From the NCBI RefSeq assembly GCF_020921035.1, contig NC_063152.1, forward strand, positions 7,082,001 through 7,146,000: a stretch of DNA of 64,000 nucleotides. The letters run 5' to 3'. The position numbers and the translations under genes were made by a program. Each line of letters begins with the position of its first letter. Position 1 is the first letter of the stretch. This document shows positions 44,720 through 55,380 of the stretch, piece after piece. The stretch comes from Rhodamnia argentea. Taxonomy: Eukaryota > Streptophyta > Magnoliopsida > Myrtales > Myrtaceae. The notes under the pieces are model-generated. The model was not told the DNA's origin. It made no database searches and was given only the letters and a program-made list of their open reading frames with translations.

Positions 44720-47556
44720 CTATTCGAAAGGATAATCGAAGATAACCTTGGCATTTTTTGAAGCTCTTTGATAGCTGAGTACGTTTCGGCTCGTGCCAAG
44801 TAGTTTCGACAGAACAGCAGCGTCAAGGCATTTTTGTCCATGGCATGTGGGCAATTCAGCCTTGATTATCAACTTCTCCAGCACAAGTGCTTCCGCAAGA
44901 AGAAACTTAATGAGGGCGAGCAGATGTTTTGACCCAAAACTATTAGCTTCAAAACCGATGATCTCAACTCTCTTGAGATGTTTTACCAAAAAGTCAAAGT
45001 TCCCCTTCCGTGATGGTAAAAAATCTCCTTCGTCAAAGTTAAAACGTTCTGCAGATTCTTCAAAGAGCTCACGCTGCACAAAGATATCCCATTTAAGAAA
45101 CTTAGTTCACATTAGAAGATGATCCATAGGAAAAAAAATTCATCTGCTAACTAAAATTTCAAACAAACAACCATCATTTGTCCACCGCACATGCTAGTTA
45201 GTTTTACTTTATGTGCGGCACAGATCAATTTGAGCTCTTAAACTCGTCCATACCATATAACATCATCTCTCTCGAGGTGCTCATATTAGTTCAAGATCCT
45301 AATGTACATGGCAGCAAAAGAACCTTCAGTACATCAATGCAGGTTACTTTAAGACATGAACAAAAACAGCTTAATATTGCCCTGTACAAATGTTGAGTTG
45401 ACTGACAGAGTTATGGGCAATTTTCAATTGCTAAAATAAACACAGAGTTTGAGACTGATCATCTTTTTGTGCTTCCAAAGTTTTAAATCACTGTTTAAAC
45501 ATTCGTGCAAGAAAGAAGACAGCAGAAGAAGTGAACTGAAATATCATAGCAAAGGAGCAAACCTGAAGGGGGAGGTCAGTCAGGACTATGTCTAATTTTT
45601 TCAGGCACTGTGAACTTTTTAGCAAGTATGCTATCCCGGGAAGGTCCCATTGGCTAACTGGCCCATGTAGTATCAGGTTCTGACATTTGAAGAATGGAGA
45701 AGGCAGTCCTTCCAACTCCAAAAGGGACAGAATCTAAGCAGCGAGCAAGCAACAAAGAAAATATAATTAATATTTCTTTTCCTGTCTTACATGAATAAAG
45801 AATAACAAAATTACGGTCCATCCAGATAATCTATCCTTTGATCCTGTCTCCCAGCCTGGAAAAGAGCGATAGGAAACCACAAGCAGAAATAAAAAAGTGA
45901 ATCTCTTTACGAATCGACAGTATTTACATATGCTTCTCATGTAAAACTTGTGATCTTTGAATGATCTGAAAATTCTATTAGTTAGTCCCATGAGACATCA
46001 AATTTCGTTACTGACGGAAGTTTCCAAGTGAATCTGTCCACATTAAAATAATTTGAGAAATCTCTGTAAAAGATATATTATCGAACAACAGCAAAATGTG
46101 ACAAGAGACCATGATTTGGTTCTGCCAGCCTAAGATGACTAGATCCATTATTCTGTCATATTTCCAGATAAATGACTTTTCTATATAAACTGAAAGACTG
46201 AATTGAAAAGGCACACCTTCAAATGATCTATTTATGCATCTTTTTTTTTTTTTTTTGCGAAAATCAAGCGTCTAATAATGTTGTGTTGAGTAGCATCCAT
46301 AATAATTAACAATATCTAATGGCATTCATTGTCCTCAACAGAGTGATCCCAGATCCATTTATTGGAAATTAAACAGAGGGACGAAGCTCCGCGGTTCGCA
46401 CGGTTCGCTATATGTTCTTAAATTATAATTTGAAACACTACGAGTAACTATTTATGCAGGCATTCACAATAATGCCGAGAATGCCACAGAGACCTGAGGT
46501 CACTCGACCTGGGCAGCAAACACAACCAGACGGTGTAATCACAGACACTTATAAAACGTAAAAATAATGAGCTCGTACCTGCAAGCACCAACCGCCAACG
46601 GTAATTGTAGGTACTCCGTGCAGCTTCTCAAAAAATCCCTTCACCAAGTCGCAGCACATCCTCTTTTTATCAGATACAAGAGTTCCAGTTCGAATTCGAA
46701 TGGAAAAAACTAACTCAGCTTCAGCCAAAGAAGATACATCGTCAAGTCTGAACATGGAATCATGATACCATCTGCCTAATACACGCAGTGACTGCAAATG
46801 CGGGGCCCAAATTTTGTCCGGATTAGAGAACCAGTGATCGTTGAGTACCAACTCTTTCACGCTTGTTGAATCTATTATAATGTTCTTCACTCCTTTGCAC
46901 CCGCGGAACTGAATGGACTCTAAAACAGGACTTCCACTGAAAACTCCCTCAAGTACATCATCACTCAACTCTGAATATTCGATCACCAAAGTCTTAAGAC
47001 ATGGCCACCTAATAATCCCACCCAATGAGAAGCAGCACAAACTGACTTCCAGACGCGCCAACCAACTCAAGCTATACAGGAACTGCGGCAGTTCATACTT
47101 TACTGGCGAGAAGAAAGACGGCCTCAGGTGGAGCTCCTCCACAGGGCGTCCCGCCGCGAATCGAAGCCATAGGTCGACCTTGGGGCGGTCGGGCTCATCG
47201 TACCTGAAGTCGGTGAGGTGGAATTTCTTCACCGCGGGCGAGGTGCACTGGCTCAGGACTCTGTCGACGAGGGACGGGAAGCCCAAGGCACCAATCTCTC
47301 CATCGAAGACAAGGTCGGTGGTGGTGGTCCAAGTGGACCGCCAGCGCTTGGAGAGGACGCTGGTCTTGACGGCGTCTCGGAGGGGCAGAAACGAGAAGAT
47401 GCGGTGGATCGCGGCGTCCGGCAAGGGGCTGATGAAATCCCTAGGGATACTGCTCCGTTTCAAAGGAGGAGGAGGATGTGGGTTTTGTTTGGTGCGATTC
47501 GGCCGGTCGCCGGAGGATTCGCGGTGGCAGGCGCCGTGCACGGAGGTCTCCGCCAT
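44720..47556 (-). CDS. F-box/FBD/LRR-repeat protein, three exons, 500 aa
   Basis: Exons are 47556-46579, 45733-45563 and 45073-44720. All junctions are GT-AG and phase 0, with 978, 171 and 354 nt giving 501 codons including stop. The protein starts MAETSVHGACHRESS. The F-box spans residues about 40-80 (RDFISPLPDAAIHRIFSFLP; TSVLSKRWRSTWT). Irregular plant LRRs follow (SGSPVLESIQFRGCKGVKN; HLQSLRVLGRW). The FBD domain occupies the last exon (KRVEIIGFEANSF; LVLEKLIIKAEL; NAKVIFDYPFE end). The F-box would bind SKP1 in an SCF ubiquitin ligase while the LRR/FBD part picks substrates. Length is typical of the family. Substrate is unknown. This is the only intact host gene in the window; several broken copies surround it. 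Confidence 0.88.
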
Positions 47557-47849
47557 CGATTAAAAATTCTAGGGCTTCTGCGGTCGTTCCCCGAGTTTCC
47601 CTTGTCCTTTAATGCTCCTTTTATACTTACCCTATTTTAGTGGCAATGTGAAAAAAGAGATATATATATATTGCCGACTGTAAAAAGAGTTTTTTTTTTT
47701 GGCCCTGTGGAAAAAAGGAAAAAGGGAAAAAAAAAAAGTTGGAGAACCAAAATTAAACTCAAAGAAAAAATAATTGTCGTAAGGAAGAAGAAGAAAAGAA
47801 AAATCGAAAAAAGGGAAAAAGCAAAGGGAAGAAAACAGACTTTTGGTTC

Positions 47850-48240
47850 TCCTAAATTGAGGTAAAGGCATTGATGAAATCGTTGGAGGTTCTTCGCGTC
47901 TTCGATAAGAGCGAGGAGGAGGGGAGACGTTGCGAACTAGGCCGTCGGGTAAAGGCATTGATGAAATCGTTGGAGGTTCTTCGCTTTGTCTCGAAGTCGG
48001 GAGGAGGAAATCGGTTTCATTCTGTGCATTTTGGTCGTCCGCCGCAGAATTTGCTTTGGATCACTCCGTGCGTGGGGAAAGCTCTAGGCCATGGATATCA
48101 TCCACTTCCAGGGTTTTTTCATGAATTTTGCCACCAAAAGAGCTTTGAAGTTGGAGGTTTTGTACTCGGATGGTGAGCAAGCAACTAAAAGACAGGATCT
48201 ATTTAGACGATAAGCTTGTTTCATTTGATGAAGATACCTT
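47850..48240 (-). pseudogene. F-box gene 5' fragment upstream of the intact gene
   Basis: On the minus strand one frame reads FINALPDGLVRNV-like residues (MPLPDGLVRNVS in the preserved frame). It and about 300 bp of leader match 42060-42400 inverted. A roughly 85-bp segment containing gaagaacctccaacgatttc is present twice (47880-47905 and 47955-47985). No LRR or FBD follows. Confidence 0.6.
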
Positions 48241-48540
48241 TGCAATAAGACTACTCTTGCAGAGGAAAATGAACCTCATGGACACAGACAACGACTAGAA
48301 TAAAAAGTCTTAAGCAATCTCAAATCTTAGCGACAGATATTTTGATTTTCAAAAGGTCGAACTTATGATCTAGTTACGCTAGCAAACCCTTTCGTCGGGA
48401 AAAAAAATCCCCTCAAGGCTCAAACCCAATTAAGCCACAAAAAAGAAAAAGAAAAAAAGATAGTACTTCTAGTTTGTGGCATTGAAAGCAAACGCGAACC
48501 TCTTCCAACAGTGCAGATAAATATTATATCACTAAATTTT

Positions 48541-49384
48541 TTTGGGCCTAATACCCAAGAAAAAAAAAACTCCAATTTTGTTATTTGTGATAATTATATC
48601 CAAAAAAAAATTTGTCTCACAAAAAACTTTAATTTTTACATTTGTCTCAATTCTATCCCAAAATTTTATTTTTGTCTTAATTTTTCCAGTCTAGTACTAA
48701 AAAAAATGCTTAACTTTAACATATGTCACAATTATATCTAAAACTCTTTTTTTGTCTCATCAAAAATCTCCAACTATTACTTTTGTCCCAATTATACCAC
48801 CGTTAGCTTTCCGTTCATAATTACCATTAGTTAATCTTACATGGTATTTTCACGTTGTTAATGAATTACACCTCAACAAAGCTGATATGAAAAAACCTCT
48901 AAATTTATCTTCTATTGTTTGCTTCCTCTATATATTACCGGGAGATATAGAGTCATTCATCACAACACGTCGCGTATTTTCTTCCGCACTTAGCAGCCTA
49001 AAAAAGGGCTAGACATGGAGATATTTGGACTAACGATCCAAAATCTTGTCATCCTTGAAACCTACTATTTCTAAATTTCAAAGATTCATTGGTAAGTTCG
49101 GTGAGAAAACTCGAAGCGCGTACGATTAATTAACGGTAATTATGGACGAAAGGCTGATGGTGGTAGAATTGGGATAAAAATAAAACTAAAAGTTTTTTTA
49201 TGAGACAAAAAAGAAAAGTTTTGGATATAACTGGGACAAATGTTAAAGTTGGGGATTTTTTTGGCAATTAAATAGGTAGAATTGGGATAAAAGTAAAAGT
49301 TGAGATTTTTATGAGAAAAAGTTTTGGGTATAATTGTCACAAATGCTAAAATTAGAGGGGTTTTTTTTTTTTAATATTAGGCCA
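48541..49384. mobile_element. Long-TIR element (844 bp) in the duplicated F-box 3' flank
   Basis: The left 260 bp and right 240 bp are inverted copies, each made of tandem variants of aattatatccaaaactttt, then tgtctcat, then aaaatctccaa. The ends read tgggcctaatac and, inverted, tggcctaatatt. TAAATTTT at 48533-48540 and 49385-49392 is a likely target duplication. The flanks resemble 44330-44640, which lacks the element. The structure fits a MULE-like MITE. Translations rich in NFNICHNYI are artefacts of the tandem variants. Confidence 0.7.
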
Positions 49385-49476
49385 TAAATTTTCTGTTCAT
49401 CCTCAAGAAGTGCAAATTAGGTACATGTTAAAGACCTAAGGGAAAATTAATTAAAAAAAAAAAGAGACCTAAGGGT

Positions 49477-49612
49477 AAATTTCAAATAAGTACCCGAAGT
49501 ATCATCATTTTTTCGAATAAGGGTCTGAATTTAGTCTTGTTTTAAATAAGAACTTGATGTGATTTCATTATTTCAAAGAAGGCCCAACCGAAATGCATTT
49601 TGGTCATTTATC
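49477..49612 (+). repeat. Partial TIR of the Pack-MULE family
   Basis: tttcaaataagtacccgaag then ttcgaataagggtctgaatt follows the same plan as the left TIR of the Pack-MULE at 254-440, including the gcccaa...tttggtcattt end. There is no opposite TIR nearby, so it is a fragment. Confidence 0.6.
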
Positions 49613-49719
49613 TCAAAACCTAATACTGCAGCAGTTCACGTAACTTTATGGTTAAAAGAGTGTAATCTTGATGGGCTTTGCTACACCCATGATGCTCTCC
49701 TGACGCAAACCCCAAAATC

Positions 49720-49940
49720 CATCTTCATCATTTTTATAATATTTGGGTGAGAGTTGGCGCGGCACAGTAAGGAAGGCAAGGCATGGTGTGAGAAGAGAGC
49801 TAGTCGTCAAATCCCGGGGGACGAACCATGTCTGCGAGGATGGCGGCAAGGCGCAGCAGCATCGTGAAGATGAACCGTGCGCGTTGTGGCGGTGAGGAGA
49901 GATCTTGACTTTGAAGCTTTTCCCGAACGATGTGCTCTCT
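49720..49940. other. Spacer between TE fragments
   Basis: No gene recognised. Confidence 0.4.
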
Positions 49941-49949
49941 GTTCATCTT

Positions 49950-50304
49950 GGGAAAAGTACACTAGAAGTGTCATAACTTGTGTACGGCATTTACTTGAGT
50001 GACATAACTTTCAAAACGTTCACTCAAGTGCTATGACTTTAAAAAATCGTTCACTTAAATGCTACGTCGGAGTAAAATCGTTCACTTGAGTGCTACAGTA
50101 ACTTTTTCGGTATGCCACGTCAGCTTTCCGGTATGTTACAGTAACTTTTCTAGGGTACCACGTCAGTTTTTCCGACGTCCACGTCAACATGGCACTCAAG
50201 TGAACGATTTTTGAAAGTTATGGCACTTAAGTGAACGTTTTGAAAGTTATGGTACTCAAGTGAATGCCGTACAAAAGTTATGACACTTCTAGTATACTTT
50301 TCCC
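49950..50304. mobile_element. MULE-type MITE (355 bp)
   Basis: The ends GGGAAAAGTACACTAGAAGT and, inverted, GGGAAAAGTATACTAGAAGT continue as inverted repeats for over 75 bp. The flanking 9-mers GTTCATCTT (49941-49949) and GTTCATCTC (50305-50313) match at 8 of 9 positions, the Mutator target size. The interior has repeated cacgtca and gttcacttgagtgct phrases and no ORF. Confidence 0.88.
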
Positions 50305-50478
50305 GTTCATCTCTATTTTATCTAATGCGCGTCTTTCTTCTTCTTTTTTCTTTTCTTGTTCTCCAAGGAGGCGATGGCCATGTGGTGAAGGCCTGTATCT
50401 GTCCAAGAGAGAGACCAAAGTAATAAGATGATGGCGGAGACTAGAATTATCAAAATAGGCCACAGACCCATTTCTTAA

Positions 50479-50720
50479 TCATAATTGAGAGGCCGAGTCA
50501 TCATATGGATTAGTTATGTTTAGTGAGGTTATAAATATGTTTAGAATGGCAAAGCCCAAAAATACATAGGTGTTAAATGGGTTCACAGTTTTATCCCAAA
50601 CCCAACTCATGTTAGGGAATCTCTCTTCACCCTCTATTAGAAAATAATGAGCACCTGGGATTGTTCCAAGTTCAGAAATGTCTTGGTGGACCCACAAGAT
50701 GGGCTCGACTTCATTTTTAT
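50479..50720 (-). pseudogene. Unrecognised coding-like remnant with a membrane segment
   Basis: A minus-strand frame without an ATG reads EPILWVHQDISELGTIPGAH, then ERFPNMSWVWDKTVNPFNTY and a hydrophobic stretch VFLGFAILNIFITSL, then NITNPYDDSASQL and a stop. The residue composition (Trp, His, Pro, Tyr in order) looks like real protein and not chance. I do not recognise the family. No neighbouring exon was found, so it is probably a last-exon fragment. Confidence 0.35.
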
Positions 50721-50839
50721 TAAAAATATCAAGACGATTTCATTTCTTCCCAGTTAATTTTTGTTTTTATTGAATTTGTAAGTTGCATCCGTTAATTATT
50801 TGAATATACGCTTCCATGGTTTCATTTGGCATTTTTATT

Positions 50840-51205
50840 TCAACACGACATGATACGAAATGCGACACTTAATTTCTCAAAAAAGTAGAGAATTCCGACA
50901 CGTTGGAACACGTTGTGTGTTAAATATGTGTTTGTATATATACAAGGTCCATTATCATGTATTATAAAAATATCAGCAATGAGTTTCTTTTTCTTGATTC
51001 ACGATTTTTTTTTGTGCCTGGATATATAACTTAAATATATGTATTTTGATAAATTTATATTTTGAACCCTGAAATTGCATAAAATTGACCCCGTGTGTGT
51101 CGATACGGACGTGTCGTTGGCGTGTCTGAAACGCTGATCGGGTATTGGTCGCATGTCGGAGAGTGTCGAACTCGTGCGGAGGTTTCGGGAGATTGTCGGT
51201 GCTTT
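50840..51205. repeat. GTGTCGG-family dispersed repeat, copy 3 (diverged)
   Basis: acgaaatgcgacact and aattccgacacgttggaaca at the left, and gtgtgtgtcgatacggacgt...gattgtcggtgctttctag at the right, echo copies at 12641-13325 and 2145-2205. Confidence 0.55.
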
Positions 51206-51443
51206 CTAGCCAGCAACAACCATATAGACGCAAATTTTTTATCTCTTGTTGTAGATTGGCCGTAACAATAATATTTCATAGCTTTTTGGGAATTATTATT
51301 TCATACTATTTAGATATGTCTCCATCTTCATCCAAAGTTCAGAACGCGTGTTTTCCTTTTTTAAATTGTGAAGAAAATCCCGAAGATTTTATGGGGATTT
51401 GAGTCTCTGTACTGAGCAGAAGTAGAACTTATGTAGTCGTCTC

Positions 51444-53552
51444 TTGTCGTTTTGCCAAACCCTAAACGCTTCATCGTCGTGGCGCAGCCAACAGCAAAAG
51501 CTTGAAGAATCCTTCATACATGGACAGGATCGAACTACCACGTCCTTCTCTGATCAAGATGAAACCCGAGAGCCAATGGATTACATCAGCCAATTGCCAG
51601 ACGCCATGATCCTTCATATCTTCTCCTTCTTGACCACAACAGAATCCATCAAAACCAGTGTCTTGTCCAAGCGATGGCGTTCCACTTGGACCTCTAATCC
51701 ATATATTACTTTCTCTCTACCGGTCGACAAAAGGCCGAAACGGAACTCCAGGAACTTCATACATTTCACAGAAGCTTTCATAGACACGGTACTGTCATTC
51801 TGGACCACAACTAAGGTAAAAAGGTTGCTCTTTGACGTTCTTTCCATGCCTCGATGCAGTCGAGCATTGATAGGTTGCTCCAATTTGCTGTCCGGCACAA
51901 CTTCGAAGAGTTGTCGATGACCCTGTCTAGTGGGCGGTCATCTAGTTGGCCACTCACCGTCTATGTGTTGCCGCATTTCTTGTTCCGCTGCACCACGCTA
52001 GTAAGTTTTCACGTGATCTATTGCTGTTTTCCCATGACTGGCGCTGTGAACTGGTCTTCGCTGAAGATATTGCGCATTGAATTTGCGGACATCGATGATG
52101 ATGCGATGATGAGACTGTTGAGTGGCAGTCCTGTTCTAGAGTCACTTGAGTTGAAATTCTGCCAGGGGTTCAAGCACATTAGAGTTGAATCAAGAGCTTT
52201 GAAAGAGTTGGTGATCGATTCTCACGGGACGCGAAGCTTAATCCTGGAAATTTGGGCTCCTTATCTTCTCAAATTACGCCTAGTGGGCAATTCTGTGGGG
52301 GCAGGGTTCAAAGTACATGAGGTGTCTTCCTTGGTTGAGGCCGATTTAAATTTCGACTTGACTTATGCACTTGATGCATTCGGTCGGGTTCACGCTCATG
52401 GTGATCTTGTCAAAGGGCTTCTCCAGAGGCTGCATCATGTCACGAAGTTGGTGATGGGAGCTGGTGCCTTCAGGTGCCAATTTGTTTAATTTTATGCCTA
52501 GATTCGAATTGACCGGGGGTATTGTTTGTTGGCTCGATGATACCATGCTCTTAAACTGTTCAATGAAATATTGTCATCTTCTTCGGTTCAGCAAAACATT
52601 AAAACTTCAATACGACCAAAATCTGATGTCCCATAAGAAAAATTTCTTAAGAAGCATCTGCTGGTCGCATGCTCATTTTTTGGGTCTGTCTGCTGTTGTG
52701 GGAGAGCATGTCTTATGTATGATCTTGTTTAATGCTTGAACTACGACTGACATGCTTAGGTGCTGTCGCTAATGGACGCGAGAGAATTGCTTCTTCCATC
52801 CTTTGAATGTCGGCATCTGACGTTCCTCATTGCAGCGGACCATAAGGGAGTTCCCGGTCTAGCAAAAATACTCGAAAGTTCGCCATGCTTGGAGAAGTTA
52901 TTCTTACAACTGACTTGCAAACATAGTAGTTCTTGGGTACCAAACTGCTAGAACCTTCTCAATTCAGTTCTAACCCTAGATTTGCATGCACATATATAGG
53001 TTGTGAATTTCAGCCTTAGGCCACATATAAACCAGTTATTTCTTTTCTTCTTTTGAGTGAAAATCGTCTTTTGTACCTCTTTCATTTTAATTGACATTCC
53101 AGGTTCTCCATTGACATCATGTTAAACCTCGATACTTTTTTGTCTCAGTTCCAATTGTAGCACCCATCGTTTGTCCTAATGTCTTATATTTGCATACTAA
53201 GTCCTTGCAGAATCTTGGCCGTCCCAACTTTGATGCAGAAGAGTTCTGGAATTCTCCAAAGCGAAGGATCTACCGGCGTCTGACGCATGTCAAGATTGTT
53301 GATCCCGGTGCTAATTTGTTGGCGTGGGAACCTGCTCTTTCCATGCTCAAGTTTCTCCTCCAGAATACACCCAGTTTGGACGAAATAGCGATCAACGGTG
53401 CCAATTCCAACCCGTCCAAGGCGATTGATCCATGGGTGCTGCTCGAAGTTGCCCGGATAATTCTGTCGCGTGCAAGGTGTTCTCCGAGCGCGAAGGTCAT
53501 TCTTAAGTATCCTTCCCAAGGATGTCCTTCTAAACGCGCGCGTAAATCCTGA
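51444..53552 (+). pseudogene. F-box/FBD/LRR gene with two frameshifts in exon 1
   Basis: Exons inferred are 51444-52473, 52760-52936 and 53211-53552. Exon 1 has an F-box (MDYISQLPDAMILHIFSFLT; TSVLSKRWRSTWTS) in one frame up to about 51840. The LRR part (SSIDRLLQFAVRHNFEELSM onward) is in a second frame. The last codons before the donor (GSWCLQ, as in the intact gene) are in a third frame, so indels lie near 51845 and 52460. Exons 2 and 3 (177 and 342 nt) are open and encode the end of the LRR and an FBD domain, ending in SKRARKS. It belongs to the SCF substrate-adaptor family. As written it would give only about 158 residues from the first ATG. The first lesion could instead be a retained 46-nt mini-intron, which is shorter than plant introns usually are. 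Confidence 0.8.
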
Positions 53553-53889
53553 TTTGTTCATCACCACCTATGACGGCTTTTCCCCGTTTAGTTACTCTGG
53601 AATTTTAGCCTAACATTTACTGGAGTTCCGGTTACGTGCATTTGAAATATCATCCCTTTGTGCTTGTCCAACTGGACTTGTGGCTCAGCTTACTATCGTT
53701 TCATCAAGTGTGTGTCCGTCTCAAAAAATGGCTAGTTTGGCTGTTTATCTCAGTGAATAGCGCAGGTTTACAAGCACTATCTTGTCTTGCACCAACAGCC
53801 CAAAGATTTTAGGGCTTTTTTTCAAATTGCATAAAAAAAAATTTATATTTACCAAACAAGGGGAAAAAAAACTTATTTACCGTTTAGGA

Positions 53890-54268
53890 GTCTGCTCGGC
53901 GGTTTGGGTGCCGAGCAAGACAGCGTGCAGAGAGAGAGCAGAGATTCTGCTCTCTCTGCGTGCATGTTGTCTCTTGCTCGGCACTCATAGTGCCGAGCAA
54001 GGTAAAAGCATGCAGAGAGAGAGAGAGAGCAGTAATTCTGCTCTCTCTCCGTGCATGTTGTCTCTTGCTCGGCACTCACAATGCCGAGCAAGGTAAAAGC
54101 ATGCAGAGAGAGAGAGAGAGAGCAGTAATTCTGCTCTCTCTCTGCACATGATGTGTCTTGCTCGGCACTCACGGTGCCGAGCAAGATAAAAGCATGCAGA
54201 GAGAGCAGAATCTCTGCTCTCTGCGCATGGTGCAACTACCCGCTCGGCAGATATCTTGCCGAGCGGGT
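53890..54268. repeat. Tandem array of alternating hairpins
   Basis: Five short palindromes of the form TGCTCGGCAC-loop-GTGCCGAGCA alternate with four longer palindromes of (AG)n/(CT)n type (catgcagagagagagagaga...tctctctccgtgcatg). The period is about 90-100 bp. The last palindrome is a variant (cgctcggcagatatcttgcc gagcg). Every unit is self-complementary. This is not a gene. It resembles subterminal hairpin clusters of some plant DNA transposons, but I could not find matching ends. Confidence 0.85.
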
Positions 54269-54317
54269 AGGGGCCCCTACGTCGCCAATGCCTTTAATCG
54301 GGCGGCGCTAGACGACG

Positions 54318-54395
54318 TGAAAGGTGCTAAAGCACCTTTCACGAGTGCTACTGAGCCTTCGGCTCTGCTTTAAGAAAAGCCGAAGGCTCTCCGTT
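54318..54395. repeat. Two adjacent perfect hairpins
   Basis: gtgaaaggtgctaaagcacc with tttcac, then gagccttcggctctgcttta followed by agaaaagccgaaggctc. Both are long, near-perfect palindromes directly following the hairpin array. Confidence 0.75.
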
Positions 54396-54615
54396 GAGAA
54401 GCTCATCCACAGAAGCTCCTTTCTCTGCATTTCACTCCTCCAAGGAAGCTCATCGCTCCTTTGCATTTCTGCGTTTCGCCTCTCAGAAGCTCATCTCTCC
54501 TCTGCATTTCGCCTCCTCTCAGAAGCTCATCTCTCCTCCGCATTTCGCCTCTCCACAGAAGCTCAACTTTCCTCTGCATTTCACCTCTCCACAAAAGCTC
54601 ATCCCTCCTTTGTTG
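54395..54615. repeat. Minisatellite (33-39 bp unit, about six copies)
   Basis: The unit approximates agaagctcatctctcctctg then catttcgcctctc, with length variants. The open frames across it (Leu/Ser- or Arg/Glu-rich) change between copies and are not genes. Confidence 0.8.
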
Positions 54616-55380
54616 AAGCCTCATCCACAGAATCTCTGATTTTAAGTGATCTGGATATTAAGTGAACAGAGTGTGGAGTCCGTTGGGAGCCCTCCCCTCG
54701 CTTTGATTAATTTCGGCGAGATTTGTTCTTAATATCCCGACCAAGTTTTAATCAGACTCTCTAAGACCTCATTTCTTGTTTTCTTTTATATAGCTCACGA
54801 AGATTTTCTCATATCCTCATCTCCTCGGGTGCCTTTATTGATATTAGGGTTTTATTTTATTGCAAATATTTTTGTCATGTTTAAATTAAATTGGAACTTT
54901 TTTATTTTTGCGGAAGGTGAGAAAAAAATAAAGCCAACCTTCTTACTAGTTTGAGGTAAATCTTGTTATAGTTATTTTTTGCGGTTTCGTAAGTATTATT
55001 TTATTTATTTAATTATTATTTGTAGATTGAATAGTTGTAATGTTTACGAAATGCGATAAATAAAAAAAATGACCATAATCTCATAAAAATAAATTTTCGG
55101 GACTCATTTTTGCAACTACGTCTATATTTATTTTGACGATTTTCAAAATTTAAAAAAGAAAATTAGGAGTGTAAAATGATTTTTTGCGAAAATAAAAAAA
55201 AATGTTGATCGGATGGCCCGAGAAGCGGGGGCGGGGTTTGACCCGGTCCGAAAAATATTTTTTTAATAATTTCAAAATTCGAATAATAGAAAATTAGAAA
55301 ATACAAAATGGATTAAAAATAAAGAACAATCATAAAGACTTTCAAAAAAATGAAGGAAAAATATTAAGAAATTTGAGAAA
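54616..55380. other. AT-rich DNA left of the satellite array
   Basis: No gene recognised. The segment at 55205-55260 (cccgagaagcgggggcgggg) is GC-rich and could belong to the end of the large MULE. Its counterpart at the window end (ccaggccggggtcggggccg) is similarly GC-rich, but base identity is not clear. Confidence 0.4.

Noticed and set aside
48511..49340. Asn/Ile-rich frames on both strands
   Set aside because: They come from tandem sub-repeats in the arms of the 844-bp TIR element.
53890..54268. A microRNA gene cluster
   Set aside because: The hairpins are near-perfect, low-complexity and tandemly repeated, unlike single plant miRNA precursors; without small-RNA data the call is not supported.
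54394..54665. Ser/Phe/Leu-rich frames (81-113 codons)
   Set aside because: They are minisatellite translations, open in several frames at once.
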